Assembly: GCA_949128115.1 (NCBI GenBank)
Contig: OX421961.1
Span: 121,709,050 to 121,773,049, forward strand
DNA from: Anaspis maculata
Lineage: Eukaryota > Arthropoda > Insecta > Coleoptera > Scraptiidae
Length of the DNA: 64,000 nucleotides
Reading direction: 5' to 3'
This document shows, piece after piece, positions 54,303 to 64,000 of this stretch (within the stretch, counting starts at the first letter, position 1; the number at the start of each line of letters is the position of its first letter). Below the pieces are notes generated by a model, which searched no databases, was not told the origin of the DNA, and saw nothing but the letters and a program-made list of their open reading frames with translations. The translations under genes were made by a program, and so were the position numbers.

Positions 54303-54892
54303 ATAACGTATGGTCCGAAAGTTTTGGGAATTTTTTTAAAAGCTAATAACTTTTTTTGGATAGTTTTGATTTTGTAACTCAATATTGCAAAAACTAGCAT
54401 CATCTTTAACAATTTCAAATTCATATTTAACATATTGAAGATGGGCCATTATCTTGGATGGCTCTCAGTTTTCTTCTGCCATGTTCGATCATTCTCTGGA
54501 CAACAGCAGGATTCATTTCTCAGAGCTCCAGAGCTCCTGCCTCCCAATGTAATGCAAGCTCGACCAATATAAGATTTTTGGTAAGTATTGAGCAGGATAG
54601 TATACGACAAGGGATGAGAAGCTGCAAATAAATACCAATTACGGCGTCACATTTTTCGATAACATTCGAGATTTTCGCATTTGAGAAATTGATACAGAAA
54701 ATTATGGAACATGGCAGAAGAAAATTGAGATCCCTCGAAGATAATGATCCTTTTTCAATATGTTGAATATGAATTTGTTATTGTTACATATGATGTTAAT
54801 TTTTGCAATATCAAGTTCAAAAATGAAGACTATTCAGAAAAAGTTATTAGCTTTGAACAATTTCCCAAAACTTTCGAACCATACGTTATTTG
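54303..54892. mobile_element. 590-bp near-complete palindrome
   Basis: TAACGTATGGTCCGAAAGTT mirrors AACTTTCGAACCATACGTTA. AAAGCTAATAACTTTTT, AACATATTGAA and TTCTTCTGCCATGTTC are inverted on the other arm. The centre is near 54,600. The 54744-55034 open frame is an arm by-product. Confidence 0.85.
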
Positions 54893-55419
54893 CGTCTTGT
54901 CTCGTTTCAATCTATTATCTGTTCACAATCATCTTCACGATGATTTCGAAGAAGCTGTGAGTTTTTGCAGGAGAAATGAAAATTTTCCTGAAACTATTTT
55001 GAATTTCCTGCAAAGTTCCAATCTCCCTCTCTAACTCCTTCCCACCAGAAAGGCTCCTGGATACTGGTCGAGAAACTTTTGTGTCGCCCACAACATATTC
55101 TTTATTTGGCGCTTGCCCTTGAACTTTGGCGAATCGATACGTCATCGCATTATTAAATTTGACGATTGGGACAGCAAAACCGGCAAGATAAGCGACCAAT
55201 AAACCGTTCCGCGTCCACGGAAATCGGCGTTTCACCGGAGAAAATATTTTGTGAAAATGAGAACGAGCATTATATCGAGGCAGGCATGCGGACACGCGAA
55301 GTCCCTGTGGAACTCTGTGCTGTGTAATAAAACCCAAAGGAATGGCACGGCAAGATTATAGAGGTTTTAAAAATTGTGGCGGTGGCAGTGTGCATGAAAC
55401 GATATCATGATAATAATAA

Positions 55420-55616
55420 TTGACTCTTGAATGGAAATTCCTAAACAATGGAAGAAAAAGAAAAAACTTTAACGAAACATGCGACGTTTGTTATTGTTGT
55501 AGTAACAAAATGAGTAACAAGGACGTGAAATTAATTGTGCATAATCACAAGCTTGAGTTGCGTTACGCTGTCAAAATAAGGCATGTGGGTTGCAACAGCA
55601 ATACAATAGGTGAAGG
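55420..55616 (+). other. Possible exon-like segment, unrecognised
   Basis: A 60-codon frame (CDVCYCCSNKMSNKDVKLI) ends at a strong donor-like AAG|GTAAGT (55613-55620). It lacks a known domain, and a palindrome follows within 30 bp. Kept only because of the splice-like boundary. Confidence 0.15.
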
Positions 55617-55643
55617 TAAGTAATAAAAACTGGCCCTACGTCC

Positions 55644-56528
55644 TACGTCAATTTTTATTCTCACAGAACTTCCTGCTCAAGCAAAAAAAAATTACATTAC
55701 AGGTGTCCCAGCTAAAACAATCCAGCGCAATTTTCTCAGAAAATATCAAAGCAACAAAAAATTCAATTGGGGGGGAGTCTGACTTTTTAGCTTTCTTTTG
55801 AGGGGGCGCCGATGCTTGTAGGTGCTCTAGTTTCCAAGAGAATGCAATTTCAATCGGGCGAGTCACAAAAATTCAAACATTCATGACCGGCAAAACAAAG
55901 TACTTCAGATGAGTACTTCTTTGGGCTTTCCATTGAGGTGTTGCTGTGTTGTCTGTATCTGGTCCAGTAAGTCAGATATTCTGTCCTACAGTCCAGCAAC
56001 CACAATAATCGGAGTTCATGACGTCACCGATCACACACTTGTGATTCTAACACTGGCCGTTACTAGGACTTTTTCACTCTACATACCTGGGATCACCATA
56101 GTAATGAATACTGGCTGATGTTAAAATCAACAAGTGTGTGATCGGTGACAGCTCCGATTATTGTGGTTGCTGGACTGTAAGACAGGATATCTGGCTCACT
56201 GGACCAGGTACAGACATCAGCACACATCAATGGAAAGCCCGAAAAAGAAGATTTTTCTTCATCTGAAGTATTTTGTTTTGTCTGTCATGAATATTTGAAT
56301 TCTTGTGACTCGCCCGATTAAAATTGCATCATCTGGGAAACTAGAGCACCTACAAGCATCGGCGCCCCCTCAAAAGAAAGCTAAAAGGTCAGACTTCCTC
56401 CCAATTGAATTTTTGTTGCCTTGATATTTTCTGAGGAAATCGCTCTGCATTGTTTTAGCTGGGACACCTGTACAGTGCAATTTTTTTTTGCTTGAGCAGA
56501 AAGTTCTGTGAGAATAAAAATTGACGTA
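55644..56528. mobile_element. Outer palindrome around foldback copy 2
   Basis: TACGTCAATTTTTATTCTCA at the left mirrors TGAGAATAAAAATTGACGTA at the right, with GCTCAAGCAAAAAAAAATT continuing up to the inner element. The inner CAGGTGTCCC element (55700-56470) occupies its centre, so either the inner element hit the loop of an older palindrome, or the family has longer ends in this copy. Confidence 0.8.
55700..56470. mobile_element. 771-bp palindromic element, CAGGGTGTCCCAGCT family copy 2
   Basis: Begins CAGGTGTCCCAGCTAAAAC and ends with the inverted GTTTTAGCTGGGACACCTG, TA on both sides. It shares GAGGGGGCGCCGATGC(T/A)TGT and the rest of the arm with copy 1 at 32989-34211, but is shorter and lacks the nested 135-bp MITE. 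Confidence 0.88.
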
Positions 56529-57899
56529 TTTTTTGTTTTTGTGAAATTTTGAAAATTTCAGGGAGAAAAAAATAGTTGACTTTGAGAATTTCAATCCCAT
56601 TTTCAAACGTGATATCCGCGCCGTATGTGACGTCATCGTGACCCATCCAATCATATGGATCGGAGGGTGTGGCAAACTGCGTTTAGAGCGCAAAAATCAA
56701 CAGTGGTGTAGAGACTTTTTCCAATAATTGGGAAACTTGCGTGCAAATGGCAAAAGCCCAAAGATTAAAATGATTTAAATGATTGGACAAATAGTTGTAG
56801 ATGTAAACAAGCAATGAACTTCAGTTGAAATGGACTAATTCATGGCAGCCGTTGAATTCCTCACCCATACTGTACTACCTTGGGATGGTAGTACGCTAGT
56901 ACGCTACTGATCCAACCCGCTCGTGCTTGTTTCATGCGTGGTAACTACAAACTGGCCGAACTGTCACAATCCCACTCCAACCACCCGGCTGACGCGCCGC
57001 GAAGATGTGTTATTGGTCGGGTAATGGTGACGTCACAAATGCCGCTCGATTTTGGTGTTTGAACTTGCCGGCTGATTTTAGCCACTTTAAAGCTTTAGGC
57101 CACTTTAGGCCATTTTAAAACGAATATTCATTATTTGGCTCGTGCAATCAAATGACACAATAAAATACCAAATCTAAAGTACGCTGTACAGGCCTATTGT
57201 CGATAAATGAAGCGACGATAAATGACGATAGGTAAACTGACTGACAATGAAAGGGAATTCGCCAAAAAAAAAGCTCAGAAATCTAAACAAAGATTGGAAC
57301 GAAAACAGAAATGTTGTTTCGGTAAATCCCATCTTGATGGCCGGTCAAGTCAGCACCACACCACCAAAGAAAACGGTGCCGCGGGCTTCCTATATAAATG
57401 CGGGGAGAAGCGAACGACAAATCGGGCCAACACTGCAGCTGTTAAACGAAACTGCTCGGGTTTTACAGCGTCTTTATGACGTCCGGTTCTCTAATTGCCT
57501 TCCATTCGTATTTTGACTCGCACCAGGCCACCAGGGGAGCGTTGGTTTGTATCTCCTTCTGCTGGAAATGTCTAAGCTCAGGTTCGACTGACAGTTGAAA
57601 TTAAAAAAAAAACATTCCTTTTCAACATTTCATGACAGCCGTATAATTTGATTGTGTATATCGTCTTGGATTAGTCCTGATTTTTGAAAGCGCACCTAAT
57701 TTCTCCAAGCGCTTGCCGGCAATCACCTTACTCAGGTAGGTGGAAAGAGTATAACATGGGGGGAATCATTAAGCAGATTCGAGTATGGAACACACTTCGT
57801 TAAAGGAACATTGTTGGAAATTTTGCGTTTTGTCAAAATTAGTGCTACTACTGCTGCAACTGAGATCATTTGGCACGTATTCAACGCATGAAAAGGTAC
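56529..57899. other. Stretch without a recognisable gene
   Basis: Two overlapping plus-strand frames at 57222-57516 (TVPRASYINAGRSERQIG) have no motif I know. AGGCCACTTTAGGCCATTTT near 57100 is a short internal repeat. Confidence 0.4.
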
Positions 57900-58045
57900 A
57901 TGAAATAAACTAATGGGCAAAAAGCGCTGATAACCCATCCTATAAATTGGAGGACGATAGAATCGAAAATCTTGGAAATAATATTTACTGCGACTTTGGT
58001 GTATGAGAACACATTGAGCCAAGTAATCAGTGCCCGCGAGCACCT
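57900..58045 (-). pseudogene. Possible Gypsy protease fragment
   Basis: The minus-strand frame contains LAGTDYLAQCVLIHQSRSKY, resembling the segment after the DSGA motif of retroviral-type proteases (LGxDxL.....I......). The active site itself is not visible. On the minus strand it lies downstream of the RNase H and integrase pieces at 59-60.2 kb, the wrong order for one element, so it would belong to another copy or a rearranged one. Confidence 0.35.
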
Positions 58046-58722
58046 GTACTGCGACAAATTGGCATCAGGTTAAAAAAGCCATTGTTCTAGCCGTGATAGT
58101 ATATCCCGGTGGAATTTTTCAGCGTGGGATTCAATTTATGAAACGAAATTAATGGATCTCTTCAATTATTGCCAAACTCGCAAAAACTGTGTCCGTACAA
58201 TACAGCATTTACAACGCCAATATATTGGACCTCGTTACCAGTTATATACCTACGCTTTTTCGAGCACATTTATACCAAATCAGTTCTACTTCGCTGCTTT
58301 TTCTCAAAAAAAGATAGTTGACAACAGTACCGCCTATTATCAACAGTTTGAACCCTTAAAATTGGAATTTGTTACGATCTGGTTTGAAAGGCATGAAGAG
58401 AACAGTGTGGGAAATGTAATAGTTGCAAGCCGCTGTAGTATCAGGACCACTGGCTAGTAGGCGATGGTAGAATATTGTAGAAGAAGTCGAACGCTTGGGT
58501 GCAAAAGACCGATATCAGCACTCAGCAGTAAGCATGGAAAAACTCCATTCGAGTAAAACTTTCAATTCACACCACAAAAACAGAAAACGATTCCAAAGTG
58601 CAAAACTCAAACGCGGGGGCGACACGTCAGTTTCTGCAAAGGCAGCTCAAACATGAATACCAAATCTATCCCGGGTCGATCATGAGTTGCCTGAGACAAA
58701 CCCTTGCCGTTCGAAGTAATTC
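58046..58722. other. Stretch without a recognisable gene
   Basis: A 101-codon plus-strand frame at 58152-58457 has ordinary composition but no motif, start context or splice signal that I can support. Confidence 0.4.
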
Positions 58723-58984
58723 AGTATCAACTCAAAGAACAGTTTATTCGAGACCATTTATGGCTGAAGTCATGTCCGATCGTTCGGTTAGGACGTTTGC
58801 CGCAGGAAGATATGCCGTGGTAAATTAAAAGACGGCATTATTTTCGATGGTTTAGTATCATCCCAAAGAACAGTGTGATCAAGATCATGTATGGCTCAAG
58901 TGATGTACAATCGTTCGGTTAGGCCGTTTGTTGCGGAATGATATGCCGTGGTAAAAGACCGCATCATTCTCGATAGTTTCCGGT
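58723..58984 (+). repeat. Tandem duplication, about 131-bp unit, two diverged copies
   Basis: Both copies start AGTATCA, share CAAAGAACAGT, TTTATGGCT / TGTATGGCT, ATCGTTCGGTTAGG and GATATGCCGTGGTAAA, and end in ATTTTCGATGGTTT or ATTCTCGATAGTTT. The second begins at 58854. Confidence 0.8.
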
Positions 58985-59063
58985 TATGTAACACCGTACT
59001 GTCGTGCCAATTGTTGGATTTGTTCTCTACAAAATATGCTAGAGGATGACAACGTGCATTATA

Positions 59064-60240
59064 TCAGATTTTTTTAACTTTGTATTTTCTTGCAAACGTT
59101 TTGAGCACGTCTCCTGAGAAATGAGAACCATTGTCGCAAATAATGAACTGTGAAACAACAAACCAGAAATACTTGGATTTGGTATGAATTTGACAATGGA
59201 CAGGGGCTGTGGCTTTTCTCATCGGGAATGAAAGCGTGTATTCAAAAAACCGATCTGTTATTACCAACAGATTGTCAGGTCGAAGCTTGAGTATGCTTCT
59301 ATTATTTGGAGCCCCCTATATAAGACTCATATTAACAGCCTGGAGAGAGTGCAGCGAAGATTTTTGAAATTTCTGTCCTTCAGGTTGGACAGTGTCTATC
59401 CTCTTAGGGGTTTCCCTAACAGTGAGCTGCAGAACAGGTTCCACTTACAGAGTTTGAACAATCGCAGGGCTGCCCACTCCGTTATTTACCTGCACAAGAT
59501 TCTTTTTGGGGGAGTTGACTGCGCTGAGATTCTGAGCAGGATTGACTTTCGCGTGCCTGGTGCTCATTTGAGATCAAAAGCTCTGTTTCTGCTGCCTTTT
59601 GCCAGAACAAATCTTATGGCATCTTCTCCTCTCAGCAGGATGTACTCAAATCACAGCTTGATCGAGAATGAAGTCGACATCCTGTTCTGCACTCCTGCTT
59701 CTGTATATGCTGCCTTCTCTAAACTCGACCTGTAATTGGGCTCTGGCCTGTTGGTCGTTTTAATCACTAATAATAATAATAATAATAACAGATATGCGAC
59801 CACCTTTTGATCTAGGTAACGGTGCCATTAGATCCACTGCTATTACTTGCCACGGGAATGCTACGTTTTTTTTTATCCCCATAAGTCGCATTGGTCCACT
59901 GTTAGCGAGCTTTTTGCTCTACACAAACATGGCAATGACTCACGTACTTCAACACATCGCATCTCGTTTTTCGGCCAGCAGTGTAACTTTAAATTTTGAC
60001 AATGTCTTATAAAAACCGGAGTGACACGAACTGGATTCACGACGTTGAGTAATTCGACTTCTGGAGAAAAAATTCTTGACAAAGCATCAGGTACTACATC
60101 TAGTTTCCCATTTTTATGAACCAAATCGAATGTATAATTTTGAAGCTCAACTGCCCATCTGTCCAATTTTCTGGTGTGTTCTTTCATTCGATTCAACCGA
60201 AGAGGGTAATGGTCAGTTAAAAACGTGAATTTAGTGCTTT
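59064..60240 (-). pseudogene. Decayed Gypsy pol (RNase H to integrase), minus strand
   Basis: Read right to left: RNMKEHT-type RNase H end with LDRWAVELQNYTFDLVHKNG and VPDALSR (about 60190-60070), an HHCC-finger remnant (CWPKNEMRC; 59.97-59.90 kb), then FPWQVIAVDLMAPLPRS (first catalytic Asp; about 59860-59810). After a LINE insertion it continues with VITDRFFEYTLSFPMRKA and FIICDNGSHFSGDV (second Asp; 59267-59064). Frames change several times. It is related to, but clearly different from, the intact element at 39.9 kb. Confidence 0.75.
59273..59786 (+). mobile_element. 514-bp 5'-truncated LINE with 7-bp target duplication
   Basis: AACAGAT stands on both sides (59266-59272, 59787-59793). 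The ORF reads IVRSKLEYASIIWSPLY, ERVQRRFLKFL and SLNNRRAAHSVIYLHKI, the extreme C-terminus of a jockey/CR1-like RT, open to a stop at 59735. It ends in a (TAA)n tail. It splits the integrase of the minus-strand Gypsy relic between the first and second catalytic Asp. Confidence 0.9.
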
Positions 60241-60655
60241 AAAGTAAGGTTATAATTTTTAGAGACAAAACATCAAAATCAATTAAAATTCGCCAAGCCC
60301 CATGTTGGGCGCCAAAAATATTTGTACCCTTTGGTGAAGAAGATTTTGATATTTTGTCTTCAAAAATTGCGACCTTACTTCGAAGGCATTAAATTCACAA
60401 TTATAAGTGACCATTACTCTCTTCTTCGGTTGAATCGAATGAAAGAACCCACCAAAAAATTGGGATAGGTAGTTGAGCTTCATAATTATACATTAGATTT
60501 GGTTGATAGGAAAGGGAAACTAGATGTAGCACCTGATGCTTTGTCAAGAATTTTTTTTAAAAGTCGAGTTAGGCTGGCCAAAAATTAGATGCAATGTGTC
60601 CAAGCTCGTGAGTTATGGCCATGTTTGTACAGAGCAAAAGCGACTTATGGGGCGG
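59876..60655. repeat. Palindrome made of Gypsy pol sequence
   Basis: The left arm holds RNase H and integrase-finger sequence on the minus strand. The right arm holds the homologous sequence on the plus strand. DNA matches include CCCCATAAGTCGC / GCGACTTATGGGG, CAAACATGGC / GCCATGTTTG, a TGACCATTAC pair and GACAAAACATCAAAATC / GATTTTGATATTTTGTC. The centre is near 60,310. It arose by inverted duplication of a retrotransposon, not from a MITE. Confidence 0.75.
60395..60590 (+). pseudogene. Gypsy RNase H fragment, plus strand (right arm)
   Basis: Reads SDHYSLLRLNRMKEPTKKLG, a stop, then VVELHNYTLDLVDRKGKLDV and APDALSRIF. It is homologous to the minus-strand copy at 60.07-60.23 kb with several amino-acid differences, so the two arms have been diverging for some time. 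Confidence 0.75.
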
Positions 60656-60659
60656 AATG

Positions 60660-62380
60660 ACGCGATATTGCTTTATGTTATTTTTCAATTGTTGTATTTT
60701 TTTGATTGTTAGAATGTGGTCGCGCCACTGGCTATTGCTTTTTGTTTTGGGTTGGCAAACAAAAACTCGTCCATAGCTTAGCTCGTATCCGCCGCTTGTT
60801 GTTGTTGTTGTCATGGTGCTCTTAGTTTAAAAAGTTTTTTCAGCCGTAAGGAGTGATGCCCCAACCTGGTGGCGCGTAGTGCGTGATGCCTCCTTCCCAT
60901 CCTCTCCTCTAGTGCACCACCGTGTCAACGCAACACCCAGAAGCCAGGGAACATCGGCCGTTGGTAAGTCATTTTTTTTCCTTTGCGCAACCTAGATAGA
61001 AAAACAGTCCACTAGCTCTCGTGTAGCCGCCAGAATGATTATAATCAATTACAAACGTCAACCGATCGTTGTGTCCGTCGTGCCGACGAGCTACCCGTTG
61101 TGGCCGTCGGCCTTTCCTTTTTTGTCACATGAACCACGACAAGCACTAGAAAGAAGGCTAGTATACCCTACCGTTACCTCCGACTTTTAATAAAACGTTT
61201 ACTCCGGTAATCGCCGCAGAAAGGCTATGCCGCCTGTTTTTTGTTTATTCCTGTGTCTGAATTTTTTCTTGTATTATTCTTTGCGCTCCATAAATAAGGC
61301 TGTCAAACATCTCCAGGTATATTCCTTTGGTTGCTTTTGTACCATGGGCAGAGCCAGGGAGCTACCAAAGTTGAATGGCGTACTCGCGGGAACCGACCCA
61401 TTTCTACCACGAAGCCATTATGTTCCATGGGGTCGGTCCACCAATTTTGCGTGGTGGCGCCCGCAAAATAACAACAACAAGACTCCGGCCTCGTACCAAT
61501 CACCTAGTTAGGTCGGTTGTCCTGGGGGTGCGGCCTGAAGACAGCGGTGCTCCCTGAGCTTCTGGTTTGACCACATGAAGTCTGGTAAATGTTTGGCAAG
61601 CCTTTTATTTTTCTCTATTAGTTGTGTTCACAATTGTTAACCTACATATCTGCATATATCGACGTCCCACCTCTCTTGTGAAGCCTCAATTCTCAATATA
61701 GTTTGTATTCAATTGTTCAACTACATTGTTTTTATCCTTCGCCCACAAATGGTGATTCGTCCAGGCAGAACTTAGTTAGGCTTCGTACCCCGCCACTCGA
61801 CTGAGCTACCGTTGGTTTGAGTAGGGCCTTTGCACCGAGGGGACATAAGGTATCTCTCGCCTTGTGCCCTGTATAGGGCCGAATCAACTCCACGAGGGGG
61901 TTTAAAGGGTAGCAAAATCTCGTCAAAAAAATTGCCCGATTCTGAAAATGTTTGTGATGCTCGGCAGAGTGATCTTTTACAGGTCTTACAGTTTAAAACT
62001 TCATTCTTCCAGATTTTTTCCATTTTGGGTTTTAAAAACAAATATGGCTATACAAATTCACGTCAACGGACTAGAGTTGCCGGAAGTTGAATGTAACGGA
62101 AGTTACTTAGTCCGTTAATGATTTCTCAAGTTGACTTGAAAGTTAAACTGTTACGAAAAAGTTGACTTCGTTAATTAACGATTAACGGATTAACGATATG
62201 GTGCCCAGCTTTGCCTAATCACCTTATCCGTCTACAACTAGAAGAAGTTGAGAGAAATATTTACAGTTTTGCTTTCTGATGCCTAAAGCACAAAAAAAGG
62301 GGAAAGAAAGACAAAAGAGCTATTGCGTCAGCCAACATGATCTTGCGTATATTTTTATACATAAACTAATAGTTTCAGTA
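60660..62380. other. Stretch without a recognisable gene, possible LTR remains
   Basis: 60.84-61.21 kb is GC-richer, ends near AATAAAACG (about 61190) and is followed at 61449 by TGGCGCCCGC, which could be a primer binding site; LTR borders cannot be set. 62.08-62.19 kb repeats GTTAACG/TTAACGA-like words. Confidence 0.3.
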
Positions 62381-62389
62381 AAATATCTC

Positions 62390-63480
62390 CAAAAAAGTTG
62401 AAGGAGCCACAATTTCCATCGGAGGAGAAAACAAGAATAATAAAAATAGCAAGCGGTCTTTCTGCATCGGCTCTACCAACAGGACCTTCCAATACTGTGT
62501 GTCAAGGAACCGAAGATGAGACCGAATGGAACGAATGTTTAACTCCTTTTTTTCGGACTGATTCATAAAAAATGTTCGATGGACCTGTCAGGATAAAAAT
62601 TCAAGCAAAAGCCCCAACCGAGGTGGGAAGATTATTCCAAAAAATTCCAAGTGCTGGAAACTTTTCACTTTCAATGAAGAGAATTCAACTCTGGAAAGGA
62701 GTTATCGTATCAAGTGACACACAGTACTCCAACTCGAGTGGACAGATAAATACCTCCTAATGATGAACACGCAACCAAACAATGGTATCTGTCATTACGG
62801 GACAAAATAAGAACGGAGGGAACATACGTAGTGGTGGCTAGTCCTGGCATGCTCATGGGAATGCAGAATGCCCTTTCTACAATTGCTGGACTCCTCCCAA
62901 CAAACCACTGAATGGATCACAATAGGATGAGCTCACCCTTAGATCAAGCGATGACTCATGTCACTATACATGGACCTGGACATGGATGCAAACAAGACTT
63001 GCGTCGAAATGAACAGAAGAAATTTAGAAATGGCTGGGATAAATTTTAGTAATGAAAAAACATTCCTTTTTGTTGAAGGCTTTGGTAAGTACACGAATCG
63101 GTACATGAAAGAAAAATTCGTGTCGCAATTCGGAACAGAAACTGCCTCACTTCGTCCAAAAAGAATCAATCCACCGGATGACTTGTTTACTGTGGCAAAA
63201 GAAACATCAGCCTCGAGAATAGGGATAGATGGAGCAAGACGAGTGTGGAGAATTAAAAGAGAACCTGAGAAAAGAACAGGAGTATAACATCGAGTGGAGG
63301 AGTTCAACCCTGGGATTGTACAAATGGCCACCTCGAAGAAATGGCCCTGAGATCTCACAACGCAAAAACCGAGGATGAAAAGAATTATCTGTCGGATTCA
63401 AAACCAACTTGACTCTTTGCAAAGAGCCAGCGCCGCGATCTAAACCACGGATTTCCGCTATGTACAACCGGTACTGTCCT
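62390..63480 (+). pseudogene. Endogenous orthomyxovirus-like PB1 polymerase fragment (broken)
   Basis: PB1 is the RNA-dependent RNA polymerase subunit of segmented negative-strand orthomyxoviruses. Its core blocks appear here in the right order. A motif-A-like TEWNE is at 62521-62535. The motif B block ASPGMLMGMQNALS has SPGM at 62840-62851. Motif C SSDD, the catalytic pair typical of orthomyxoviruses, is at 62944-62955. The following D/E region has AGINFSNEKTFLFVEGFG (from about 63033) and FVSQFGTETASLRP. B, C and D/E lie in three different frames, and in-frame stops occur after A and after B, so the copy is dead. The N-terminal third and the C-terminus are missing. No intron or LTR. The spacing suggests a tick- or insect-type (quaranja-like) relative, which is inference. 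Confidence 0.75.
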
Positions 63481-63579
63481 TCATGAACGAATGCAAATTC
63501 GCTGGTGGCGCTCAGTGGAAATCACATTTTCAGAGTTAGGACTAGTCGTGTATCTTGTCGACACTAACGGACCCTTGGC

Positions 63580-63780
63580 TGTTCAATGGAGCAGGTGAAA
63601 ATGGACCCAAAAGACAAGGAAAAGACCGTTTTTGTTTCGTGTGCTGGACTTTGGCACTTCAAAGTCATGCCGTTCGGTTTATGTAATGCCCCAGCGACCT
63701 TCGAGAGGTTGATGGAAGAGGTTGTTACGCACAAAAAAAATTCTCTCCGGAAGCCGGGATCAACCTCCGTTTAAAAGGTA
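63580..63780 (+). pseudogene. Gypsy reverse transcriptase fragment
   Basis: QVKMDPKDKEKTVFVSCAGL is followed by FKVMPFGLCNAPATFERLME, the RT segment between motifs A and B of Ty3/Gypsy. The next residues are lost (THKKNS in place of the expected strand), and motif YxDD is absent before the frame ends at 63774. It follows the PB1-like fossil by about 100 bp on the same strand. Confidence 0.8.
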
Positions 63781-64000
63781 AACAAACCTGACAATGACAT
63801 CTGTCATTGCGTGACGGACTCCCTCCTTCGATCTCTTGGAGGGGACAGTTTTTATTGAATAAGAATCTTGGTTCTGATAAGGAAGAGCCATCTTGATTCC
63901 TCTAACTTTCTTACACGAGTGCAGTGGCAATTTCAAAAAGGGGTCAATTTCTCGTAGGAGGTTGGCAGATATATAAGCTCGATTCTGTCCTCCTCATCGG
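63781..64000. other. Window edge, no gene seen
   Basis: Non-coding by eye. ACAATGACATCTGTCATTG near 63791 is a short palindrome. Confidence 0.5.

Noticed and set aside
55030..55337. 140-codon minus-strand frame near 55 kb as a gene
   Set aside because: Its 3' third lies in the arm of the 54303-54892 palindrome; no motif or start support.
61740..61830. Another tRNA-like stretch on the minus strand (GGTAGCTCAGTCGAG)
   Set aside because: A-box-like only; no acceptable B box at the right distance.
63080..63100. GTAAGT-like donor inside the PB1-like fossil, suggesting a spliced host gene
   Set aside because: The protein similarity continues straight through it in the same frame.

Overview
This is AT-rich eukaryotic DNA, most likely an arthropod nuclear genome. 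Support comes from Tc1/mariner, Merlin, BEL/Pao, Ty3/Gypsy and LINE remnants, TA-flanked MITEs, tRNA-derived repeats with Pol III boxes, and the TACC-type microsatellite at about 14.2 kb. A hemipteran such as a whitefly is one possibility, but this was not tested. I could not establish any complete host protein-coding gene. Only a putative secreted-protein first exon (4290-4412) and a weak exon-like block near 55.4 kb hint at host genes.

Layout. 1-4.2 kb: decayed retroelement ORFs (a reverse transcriptase with a restriction-endonuclease-like tail split by a MITE, then a Gypsy integrase tail). 4.2-8 kb: mostly unique non-coding sequence. 8-16.2 kb: a run of large inverted repeats. 16.8-18.2 kb: a Merlin (ISXO2-like) transposase remnant invaded by a BEL/Pao fragment and a MITE. 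18.5-19.3 kb: a palindrome built from about 21-bp tandem repeats around a RING-H2-like ORF. 19.4-28.8 kb: more palindromes and a tRNA-like sequence. 29-30.7 kb: a 5'-truncated LINE. 32-36 kb: a mariner-like transposase split by a foldback and by an unrecognised fossil coding region. 39.9-48.7 kb: an intact, very young Ty3/Gypsy retrotransposon with 1494-bp LTRs, 4-bp target duplication, PBS, gag, pol and PPT. 49.9-56.5 kb: nested palindromes. 57.9-60.7 kb: Gypsy wreckage on the minus strand holding a LINE insertion and a retrotransposon-derived palindrome. 62.4-63.5 kb: a broken copy of an orthomyxovirus-like PB1 polymerase core, i.e. an endogenous viral element. 63.6-63.8 kb: a Gypsy RT scrap.

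The two strongest observations are the PB1-like viral fossil and the density of near-complete palindromes (foldbacks), which by eye cover about a fifth of the window. Read-through transcription of such palindromes would make long hairpin RNAs, so a link to small-RNA production is an attractive but untested idea. The intact Gypsy element is the only part that looks currently functional.
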